Below, piece after piece: positions 5,367-11,406 of a DNA stretch of 11,406 nt (position 1 is its first letter; each line of letters opens with the position of its first letter). The stretch spans positions 1 to 11,406 of the forward strand of contig JAEZIT010000005.1 of NCBI GenBank assembly GCA_023436495.1, read 5' to 3'. The notes under the pieces are model-generated. The model ran no database searches and was not told the origin of the DNA. It saw only the letters and a list, made by a program, of their open reading frames with translations. Origin of the DNA: Acidobacteriota bacterium. Lineage in GTDB: Bacteria > Acidobacteriota > Blastocatellia > Pyrinomonadales > Pyrinomonadaceae. The position numbers and the translations under genes were made by a program.

Positions 5367-7979
5367 TTATTTCGCGGAAGCTAATTTTAGAGCGGCATCA
5401 CATTGGGTAATTTTAGCCGCAACTTCGTCTTTGACTTCGGCCTCCCGGCCAACCATCACATTTCCATATTTCTCGTACGAGTCATAGGCCTGCTGAAGCG
5501 ATGAACGCGCTTTTTGCAAGGCCGTTATTTTTGCGATTTTGTTCGTTGCGGAAAGCCCAATAGCCAAATATGCTCGGCCTATCTCGTCGTCGACGTAAGC
5601 GATCCGCACAGGAATGATCTCGTTCTCCGGATCGCGGGCCTGGAGGTCTTTGGCCCGCCTCAATACATCCTGCAAGATCGGGAGTCCTTCGGCGGCATGT
5701 CCTGATCTTACGAGGATCTTGGCCCTGGAATAAAGCAGCGCTGCGTATAGTATACTGACGTCGAAATTCTGATCGTCCCGTTTTAATAGACCCTCTGCTA
5801 ACTCGAGACCTTTTTCGGCATTCAACTTTGCTTCGTCGTAGTTACCTAGTTCGCACTCATTTTGTGCAATGGAGTAGTAGCTGACCGCCGAACTACGGTA
5901 CAGTTCGGCGTTATCCGGATTGGCTTGAAGCAGCGGAAGTACGAAAGAAGCGGACCGCTTCAAGTAATACCTGGCTTCTTCTCGTCGGCCAAATGCAGCA
6001 TGCAGTTCCGCGATCATGTCATTGACAGTCGAAACAGCCATTGTCCGTACCAGGTCGGACGTATTCCGCTGATGAAGATCGGCCAATATTGCGTCAGCTT
6101 TTTTGAAATATTCGATGGCCTCATCGACATTCCCATTTAGGGTGGCAGCCCGGCCGGTGTTTGCGTAGCTCGCACCTAATTCAAAGAGATAGTCTTCGTC
6201 ATCGGGCAGTAGTTTCTCAAGTGCCTTTAGTGTCTCAAGCGACCGCAGTTGGTTTGCGTAATAACCCTGAACGTTCGCCTCGTTGTAATCCGATTCAGCC
6301 GCTTTCGCATAAGCCATTGCGAGTTTGATCTGAAATTTCGGATCACTCGCTCCGCTTGCTACAACCGCCTCGCGCAGGCTTCGAGCCTTAGCGTAGCTGT
6401 TCTTTGCCTCACCGCTTTGTCCAAGATTGGCCCGATTCAGGCCGCCTTGAATATCACCGATCCGTTGATACCCATCTGCGAGTTCCGTCAACAGGTACGG
6501 ATCGTTATTGCCTTCGGCTGTGAGCCTGTCCAGGTATTCGATCGCCTTAGATGCTAATAACTCTTTTGCTTTTGTCGAGCCGGGAATGGCGTCTATTGCA
6601 TCATACAGTTCGTAAAGCATGCTTTTTGCCAAGCGGCGTGTTTCCTCGAATCGACGCTCGGCCTTGATCCGCTCATTCCGCGCGACATAGTACTGCCAAA
6701 CGCTCACGCCAGTCGCTGCTATCAAAAGCAGCATAGCGGCCGCAGCCGCGATCAGACCAGTCCTATGTCGGCTGTAGAACTTTCTAAAGCGATACATGGG
6801 CGAATCCGCGGTCGCTTTTACAGGAAGGCCGTCGAGATAACGACTAATGTCAGCCGAGAACTCCTGGACGGATTGATATCTTCGGTCCGGCTCTCGGCGC
6901 AATGCTTTGAGGATTATGTTGTCGAGGTCGCCTCGAAGCAGCCGAGGTTCCACGGCCGCTGTTGCTCCAGTGTCGCTTTCGGAAACGATCGTTTTGCCGC
7001 CGCCGTTTTTATTTGTGCGGCCCCGGCTCTGCGGGAAGCGCTCGGAAATCACGACTGACGGTTTCGGTGGCTCACTCGTGAGCACATTGTTAACTATCTC
7101 TTTCGGACTTCTGTCTTTCGAGACATAAGGGCGATGCCCAGTCAGCAATTCGTAAAGCACTACACCGAGACTATAAACATCGGTGGAGGTAGTTGTCGGC
7201 TCGCCGGCGATCTGCTCCGGTGATGCATACTCCGGCGTCATTATCCGAAACTGAGTGAGTGTGGACTCCCCCGCGTCCGGATCCCAATCGGGCGAGATCA
7301 ATTTGGCGATGCCAAAATCGAGCAGCTTCGGATCGCCGTCACTTGTTACGAGAATGTTCGTCGGTTTAATGTCGCGATGAACGATCAGTTTTTGGTGAGC
7401 ACTGGCAACTGCGGAGCAAACCTTTTGAAATAGCCCGAGCCGGTCTTTAAGCCCGAGGCCTTTATTAACGGCATATTTGCGGATCTCGTCACCCTCGACG
7501 TATTCCATCACAAAATACGGCAAGCCGTTAGCAGTCGTTCCGCCGTCGAGCATCCTCGCTATGTTTGGATGTTCAAGATTCGCAAGGATCTGCCGCTCCA
7601 TCAGAAACCGATTCAATACGGCACTTGTGTCCATACCCCGTTTGATCAGTTTGAGCGCTACGCGCTGCGTAAATCCTTCGCCGGTGTGCTCCGCGAGAAA
7701 CACGGTTCCCATTCCGCCTGCACCGATCTGACGCAGAATATGATATTCGTCGATTTGTTCCGGGACATCATCGGAACCTTGGTTTTCGACGGATCCAAAT
7801 CCGATCATCGCCGGCGCTGAGATAAAATCTCCAGCGTCCGCATTGGCTATTAGCAGCTTCTGAACTTCCCCGCGAATTCCGGCATCGAGCCGCGAGACAA
7901 AGTCCGCCTGCTCATTCGTCGGCATTTCGATCGCCGCTGCGAATAATTCTTTTATACGTTTCCAGTTTGACGGGTCCAT
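5367..7979 (-). CDS. Transmembrane Ser/Thr protein kinase with C-terminal TPR repeats
   Basis: Hanks-type kinase of 870 residues, anchored in the inner membrane. Residues 1-75 form the helical N-terminal extension common to acidobacterial/planctomycete kinases (MDPSNWKRIKELF... GDFISAP). The kinase domain spans about 79-380: glycine loop IGAGGMG (85-91), lysine K110 in VALKLI, helix-C glutamate near E128, catalytic HRDIKPTN (201-208, D203), DFG 221-223, SPE 253-255 and D267. All catalytic residues are intact. A Gly/Lys-rich insertion at about 318-345 precedes the last helices. One membrane helix lies at about 408-431. The remainder, about 450-870, is helical with several TPR-like repeats, so by topology it lies outside the cytoplasm as a putative sensor or partner-binding arm. 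The gene starts 41 bases after the ECF sigma gene on the same strand, which implies co-expression and probably phosphorylation of that sigma factor. The ribosome-binding site is weak. The signal sensed is unknown. Confidence 0.95.
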   Translation of the reverse strand: MDPSNWKRIKELFAAAIEMPTNEQADFVSRLDAGIRGEVQKLLIANADAGDFISAPAMIGFGSVENQGSDDVPEQIDEYHILRQIGAGGMGTVFLAEHTGEGFTQRVALKLIKRGMDTSAVLNRFLMERQILANLEHPNIARMLDGGTTANGLPYFVMEYVEGDEIRKYAVNKGLGLKDRLGLFQKVCSAVASAHQKLIVHRDIKPTNILVTSDGDPKLLDFGIAKLISPDWDPDAGESTLTQFRIMTPEYASPEQIAGEPTTTSTDVYSLGVVLYELLTGHRPYVSKDRSPKEIVNNVLTSEPPKPSVVISERFPQSRGRTNKNGGGKTIVSESDTGATAAVEPRLLRGDLDNIILKALRREPDRRYQSVQEFSADISRYLDGLPVKATADSPMYRFRKFYSRHRTGLIAAAAAMLLLIAATGVSVWQYYVARNERIKAERRFEETRRLAKSMLYELYDAIDAIPGSTKAKELLASKAIEYLDRLTAEGNNDPYLLTELADGYQRIGDIQGGLNRANLGQSGEAKNSYAKARSLREAVVASGASDPKFQIKLAMAYAKAAESDYNEANVQGYYANQLRSLETLKALEKLLPDDEDYLFELGASYANTGRAATLNGNVDEAIEYFKKADAILADLHQRNTSDLVRTMAVSTVNDMIAELHAAFGRREEARYYLKRSASFVLPLLQANPDNAELYRSSAVSYYSIAQNECELGNYDEAKLNAEKGLELAEGLLKRDDQNFDVSILYAALLYSRAKILVRSGHAAEGLPILQDVLRRAKDLQARDPENEIIPVRIAYVDDEIGRAYLAIGLSATNKIAKITALQKARSSLQQAYDSYEKYGNVMVGREAEVKDEVAAKITQCDAALKLASAK

Positions 7980-8020
7980 ATTCGCTTAGGTCACTACGCG
8001 AACAAATAAAATGAATCGGC

Positions 8021-8581
8021 TCATTTTTCGTTTATCCGGTCAAACAACCAGGCGCGGGCGGTCGTCCATTCGCGTTTGACCGTGGCAGGAGACACTTTCA
8101 GGACCTCTGCAGTCTCTTCGATCGTCAGGCCGCCGAAGTAGCGAAGCTCAACCACTTTCGCCTGATCGGGATCGAATTCGGCAAGCTGCTTGAGCGCGTC
8201 ATCTAGATCAAGCAAGCGCATGTCGACATCAACACTGACCGAAGGTGCATCGTCGATGGAAACCTTTTGCGCGTCACGCTTTGCGGCAGATCTTGTGCGT
8301 GCTGCGTCTATCAGTATCCGCCGCATTGCCTGAGCGGCGATCGCGAAGAATTGCCCTCGGTTGTCCCAATTGACGGCCCGTTGGTCTGTAAGTTTGAAGT
8401 ATGCCTCGTGAACGAGCTCGGTCGTTTGCATGGAAACCGCGTGCTCACGGTTGAGGAAGCTTCCGGCCAGTTTTCGAAGTTCGTTGTAAACGATCGGAAG
8501 CAGCCGATCGAGCGCCTCGCGCGAAGCCTCACCGCTCGAGGTTTCGATCTCTTTCAGGAGAAGAGTTACTTCGGTTGGCAT
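8021..8581 (-). CDS. ECF sigma factor of the kinase-associated (PF07638) type
   Basis: RNA polymerase sigma factor, 186 residues from the ATG at 8579-8581. Sigma region 2 covers about 22-97, with 'QTTELVHEAYFKL' (52-64) as region 2.2 and 'GQFFAIAAQAMRRILIDAAR' (76-95) as regions 2.3-2.4. Region 4 covers about 125-182, with the helix-turn-helix 'GGLTIEETAEVLKVSPATVKREW' (150-172). The start is chosen because family members begin close to the 'VTLLLKE' segment; an open extension of 67 codons upstream has no family resemblance and would cover the promoter region. No Shine-Dalgarno sequence is evident. No anti-sigma gene is adjacent; instead the kinase gene follows after 41 bases. In region 2.2, T53-T54-E55 replace the acidic residues of conventional ECF factors, which suggests control by phosphorylation, as shown for the EcfP/PknT pair of Vibrio parahaemolyticus. 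The target promoters are unknown. Confidence 0.92.
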   Translation of the reverse strand: MPTEVTLLLKEIETSSGEASREALDRLLPIVYNELRKLAGSFLNREHAVSMQTTELVHEAYFKLTDQRAVNWDNRGQFFAIAAQAMRRILIDAARTRSAAKRDAQKVSIDDAPSVSVDVDMRLLDLDDALKQLAEFDPDQAKVVELRYFGGLTIEETAEVLKVSPATVKREWTTARAWLFDRINEK

Positions 8582-8603
8582 AGGAGCAGAAGAAAATACG
8601 GAC

Positions 8604-8618
8604 CCGACGAAAAGTCGG
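8604..8618 (-). other. Small hairpin in the sigma-factor leader
   Basis: CCGAC/GTCGG stem with a GAAAA loop (plus-strand reading), 23 bases upstream of the sigma-factor ATG and downstream of the candidate -10 element. If transcribed it would lie in the 5' leader of a gene that lacks a clear ribosome-binding site. A 5-bp stem can easily be chance. Confidence 0.2.
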
Positions 8619-8633
8619 AAAAATCCTGAGCCA

Positions 8634-8642
8634 ATTCTATCA
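8634..8642 (-). promoter_or_regulatory. Candidate extended -10 promoter of the sigma/kinase operon
   Basis: On the minus strand TGATAGAAT combines an extended -10 TG with TAGAAT (five of six bases of TATAAT). No good -35 lies 16-18 bases upstream, which extended -10 promoters tolerate. Transcription would start near 8627, giving a leader of about 45 bases. Self-regulation by the sigma factor at another site is possible but cannot be recognised. Confidence 0.3.
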
Positions 8643-8787
8643 CATTCATCGCGTAGTGCTTCGAATCGCGGTCCTCCGCACCGATCTGTTCGTCGTTTTT
8701 GACAGTCCAATACAGAGAAAACCGCGAGAAGTTTAGCACAAACATATAGAAAACCGTGCGCCAGAGAATCAACGCTCGGCAATTATT

Positions 8788-8791
8788 GAGG
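8788..8791 (+). promoter_or_regulatory. Ribosome-binding site of the delta-60 protein gene
   Basis: GAGG 6 bases before the ATG at 8798-8800. It supports this start, which also places a clean signal peptide at the N-terminus. Confidence 0.6.
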
Positions 8792-8797
8792 ACCTTT

Positions 8798-11406
8798 ATG
8801 AAATTACATGCCCCATTGAACGCTATCGCAGTTATCACATTATCTTTACTGTTTTTTGCGTCACTATCGATCACCGCGCAGACGTCGGCAGATGGCTTTC
8901 ACGCGTCCGTAAACAACATCGTTACCTCGGTCGCTGTCTACAACGGCGGTGACTTCTATATTGCCGGGCCCACTTTCACCTCCGTTAACGGAACCAGCCG
9001 GCATTACTTGGCGCGTATGAAGCGTGACGGTTCGTTGGACACTACATACAATCCAAATCCGAACAGCGGTGTTCAGAAGATCGTACCCGACGGTCAGACG
9101 GGCAAACTCATAGTTGCCGGCGGCTTTACCAGTATCGGTGGCGGAGCATCGGGCGGATTGGCTCGGCTGAACGCTGATGGTACGAATGACAATACGCTGA
9201 CGGCTTCGATCTCGGGAATCGGACCGATTGCGGTGGACCCGAGCGGAAAGATACTCATTGGCGGCCATTTCACAACTGTCGGCGCGACGCCCCGGCTCCA
9301 TCTCGCGCGGTTCAATTCTGATGGAACGCTCGACGGCTCGTTCGTCCCGAATATCGACAACGCGGTGTTCGATATTGCGATCCAGCCTGACGGCAAGATA
9401 CTCATAGCCGGTCAGTTTACGCAGGTCTCAGGCCAGTCGCGTCCGTATTTCGCTCGCCTGAATTCTGACGGCTCGCTCGACACGTCGTTTCAAACCAGTG
9501 GAATTACGAACGGCACGACATTGGCCGTCGCGGTACAACAGGACGGCAGGATCTTGGTTGGCGGGCGGTTTTCAACGTTCGCGGGAGCCGCTCGTTCACG
9601 GATCGCACGCTTAAACGCGAATGGAACTTTGGATACCAGCTTCTCTCCCGTACTGGCCGGCACAGATGCTTCTGTAAACGACATTGTGGTACTGCCTGAC
9701 GGACGGTTCATTGCGGCCGGAGAATTCACAACGGTAAACGGAGCAGCTCGCGAACGCGTTGTCGGTTTTAACCGCGACGGAAGCATTGACACCTCATTCG
9801 TTACGACGGCGAACGCATTGGTCTACAGCATCGCGCAGCAGCCCGACGGCACGATTGTCATGGGCGGCGGATTCACCAGCGTAAACGGATTCACCGGGAT
9901 CGATTGCATCGCACGCCTTTATCCGGACGGACGGCTTGACTCTGATACGAACACGACGGTTCTTGGCGGACCGATCCGCGACATGGTATCGCTTCCTAAT
10001 GGCAGAACACTTATCGGCGGCAGTTTCACCTCGGTTGGCGGGGCGACCCGGCAAGGATTGGCACGCGTCGGTTGGGGCGGCGCAAACGATTCCTCGTTCG
10101 CGAACCCGCAGCTGGTCGGCGGCTGGGTTTATTCGATCGGTGTCCAATCGGACGGAAAATATATTGTGGGAGGCGATTTTACAGGCTCGGGCGGCACGTC
10201 GCAGGGACGTATTGCGCGCATAAACCCGAACGGCACAGTTGATGGCAGTTTCGCGCCGGTACTTACCTACTCAGGCACGCCATTCGTAACGGCCGTTGCG
10301 ATCCAACCCGACGGAAAGATCCTATTCGGCGGACAGTTCACTTCCGTTAACGGCCTGACCAAGACACGCATCGTACGCTTGCATCCCTCCGGATTGGTCG
10401 ATGTTACATTCGATGCCAGTCTGGATTTCTTCCCCGACGTTATACGGCTTCAGGCCGACGGAAAAGTGCTTGTCGGCGGAGCCTTTGGAACCGTGAACGG
10501 CCAGGTAAGAAGAGGGCTTGCCCGGCTGAACGTCAACGGATCGCTCGACACATCGTTCACACCTTCGCTCGACGGCCTTGAGCCCGACGTTCTGGAGATC
10601 AAGGTCGATAATTCCGGCAAGATCCTCGTCGGAGGCGCCTTCGCCGGCGTGAACGGCAACGGTAAGCCGAATTTCGCGCGTTTGAACTCGAACGGCAGTC
10701 CGGACGTCGCTTGTATAACGCCAACGCTTGATGGAAGCGTATTTTCGATCAGCCTTGACACGAACGATTACATATACATTGGCGGTAGTTTTACCAGCGT
10801 CACGGGCCAACCTCACGGGTCGGTAGCGATGCTCAACAACAGCTGCAGTGTCAATTCGTTGTTTCAGAACGTGGCCGCAAATGAGAAGGTCATGGCGATG
10901 ACGATGCGTGAGGACGGAAAGATACTCGTCGGCGGCTATTTCACATCGATCGGCGGACAAAGCCGCGGGCAGTTTGCAGCTCTCGGCCAAGCACGCTCGC
11001 CGATAGTTCATTTTACTGTAAACGAGACAAGCATCGCCTGGTATCGCGATGCACTCGCTCCGGAGTTGAGTCGCGTTGTGTATGAACATTCAACCGACGG
11101 TGTGAACTATACACTTCTTGGCGCCGCGACCCAGCCATTTCCGGGATACAACTGGGTTCTTAGCGTTCCCGCTGGTATCCCGACCGGGTACGTCCGTGCG
11201 CGAGGATATTACGATTTCCACGAGCGACGCTCGTTCTACGAGAAAATAGTTTACATAAGCCGAAATACTCAAACTCGCCATGCGCCGTTCGACTTTGACG
11301 GTGACGGGAAGACGGATGTGGGTGTTTACCGGCCGAATGGAAGCTTTGGCGGGGAGTGGTGGTATCTGAGGAGTTCGGACGGTGTCGGCAGGGCTTTTGG
11401 GTTCGG
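8798..11406 (+). CDS. Secreted delta-60 repeat (beta-propeller-like) protein with FnIII-like and FG-GAP-like parts, C-terminus cut by window edge
   Basis: Large exported protein; 869 residues are present and the frame is open at the right edge. Residues 1-27 are a signal peptide (MKLH, then a hydrophobic core to about residue 23, cleavage likely after I-T-A27). Residues about 36-730 are delta-60 repeats (PF17164/TIGR02608 type), about 50 residues each, with the pattern 'DGKILVGGxFTxVNG..R..IARLNxDGxxDxxF'. Residues about 731-822 look like a fibronectin-III-type beta sandwich (VVYEHSTDGVNYTLLG, then PTGYVRARGYY). From 832 the sequence D-F-D-G-D-G-K-T-D, then VGVYRP, opens an FG-GAP/VCBS-type repeat with an EF-hand-like calcium loop (D832, D834, D836, D840). 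Only three cysteines occur, C370, C639 and C683. The gene is divergent from the sigma/kinase pair. A role in surface attachment or extracellular binding is plausible from architecture; no enzymatic motif is seen, and the C-terminal sorting signal lies outside the window. Confidence 0.93.
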   Translation, partial: MKLHAPLNAIAVITLSLLFFASLSITAQTSADGFHASVNNIVTSVAVYNGGDFYIAGPTFTSVNGTSRHYLARMKRDGSLDTTYNPNPNSGVQKIVPDGQTGKLIVAGGFTSIGGGASGGLARLNADGTNDNTLTASISGIGPIAVDPSGKILIGGHFTTVGATPRLHLARFNSDGTLDGSFVPNIDNAVFDIAIQPDGKILIAGQFTQVSGQSRPYFARLNSDGSLDTSFQTSGITNGTTLAVAVQQDGRILVGGRFSTFAGAARSRIARLNANGTLDTSFSPVLAGTDASVNDIVVLPDGRFIAAGEFTTVNGAARERVVGFNRDGSIDTSFVTTANALVYSIAQQPDGTIVMGGGFTSVNGFTGIDCIARLYPDGRLDSDTNTTVLGGPIRDMVSLPNGRTLIGGSFTSVGGATRQGLARVGWGGANDSSFANPQLVGGWVYSIGVQSDGKYIVGGDFTGSGGTSQGRIARINPNGTVDGSFAPVLTYSGTPFVTAVAIQPDGKILFGGQFTSVNGLTKTRIVRLHPSGLVDVTFDASLDFFPDVIRLQADGKVLVGGAFGTVNGQVRRGLARLNVNGSLDTSFTPSLDGLEPDVLEIKVDNSGKILVGGAFAGVNGNGKPNFARLNSNGSPDVACITPTLDGSVFSISLDTNDYIYIGGSFTSVTGQPHGSVAMLNNSCSVNSLFQNVAANEKVMAMTMREDGKILVGGYFTSIGGQSRGQFAALGQARSPIVHFTVNETSIAWYRDALAPELSRVVYEHSTDGVNYTLLGAATQPFPGYNWVLSVPAGIPTGYVRARGYYDFHERRSFYEKIVYISRNTQTRHAPFDFDGDGKTDVGVYRPNGSFGGEWWYLRSSDGVGRAFGF
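8903..10986 (+). repeat. Array of 13 full delta-60 repeats plus a final half repeat (protein level)
   Basis: Thirteen 'ARLNxDGxxDxxF' turns can be read in order, from 'ARMKRDGSLDTTY' to the degenerate 'AMLNNSCSVNSLF', and 14 'GGxFTxVxG'-type strands, spaced on average about 50 residues. Unit 1 has GPTFT, unit 5 GGRFS and units 11-12 GGAFG/GGAFA. Unit 8 has 'ARVGWGGANDSSF' in place of N-x-D-G. The units have diverged in DNA, so this is not a recent tandem duplication. Confidence 0.88.

Noticed and set aside
5164..5487. Plus-strand open frame of 107 codons across the intergenic region and the kinase 3' end
   Set aside because: No ribosome-binding site, no family resemblance, and one third overlaps the kinase gene antisense.
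8699..8704. Perfect TTGACA -35 hexamer upstream of the delta-60 gene
   Set aside because: No -10-like hexamer occurs 15-20 bases downstream; the nearest, TATAGA at 8745, is 40 bases away. Not annotated as a promoter.
8582..8782. In-frame 67-codon N-terminal extension of the sigma factor
   Set aside because: It has no sigma-family similarity, would consume the promoter region, and family members start near the internal ATG at 8579-8581.
10322..11089. Minus-strand open frame of 255 codons, with several shorter ones, opposite the delta-60 repeats
   Set aside because: Several of these frames resemble one another (for example they begin MSILPSG or MSMLPSR) because they are antisense readings of the same protein repeat. 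The sense frame has a signal peptide, a ribosome-binding site and a known repeat.
1..11406. tRNA or rRNA genes, insertion-sequence ends, CRISPR arrays, attachment sites
   Set aside because: Looked for by eye on both strands; no cloverleaf with a GTTCGAATC-like T-loop, no terminal inverted repeats with a transposase, and no spaced exact repeats were seen.

Overview
The window looks like a stretch of chromosome from an Acidobacteriota bacterium, most likely class Blastocatellia (Pyrinomonadaceae-like). This is inferred from gene content: a PF07638-type ECF sigma factor next to a membrane Ser/Thr kinase with a TPR tail, and a secreted delta-60-repeat protein running into a calcium-binding FG-GAP/VCBS-like repeat with the 'FDFDGDGKTD' signature. 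Planctomycetes or Verrucomicrobia are less likely alternatives. No RNA gene, insertion sequence, prophage or CRISPR array was seen. All the space is taken by seven genes and two notable intergenic regions.

Left block (1-4953, all on the minus strand): read 5'->3' on that strand the order is a BASS-family (bile acid:sodium symporter-like) transporter, a type I sulfatase without signal peptide, a SulP-family anion transporter with STAS domain, and a zinc aryl-alcohol-type dehydrogenase cut by the window's left edge. Gaps are 86, about 65 (or 44) and 30 bases, and three of the four starts have good Shine-Dalgarno sequences, so this reads as one operon. The roles fit together as import of an organic sulfate ester, cytoplasmic hydrolysis to alcohol plus sulfate, sulfate movement through SulP, and NAD-dependent oxidation of the released alcohol. 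The families are recognised directly; the pathway is inference.

Middle (4954-5366): about 410 bases without a convincing gene, holding the probable control region of the sulfate-ester operon (a weak sigma-70-like promoter between two short CGAT-C-ATCG dyads) and two hairpins downstream of the kinase gene.

Right-middle (5367-8581, minus strand): an ECF sigma factor gene followed 41 bases later by a Ser/Thr kinase gene. In the sigma factor, region 2.2 carries Thr-Thr-Glu where ordinary ECF factors are acidic. This fits the known theme of sigma factors switched on by a partner kinase.

Right (8798-11406, plus strand): divergent from the sigma/kinase pair, a large exported protein with a signal peptide, 13 full delta-60 repeats (14 'GGxFT'-type strands), a fibronectin-III-like segment and the start of an FG-GAP-like repeat. 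It is cut by the right edge.
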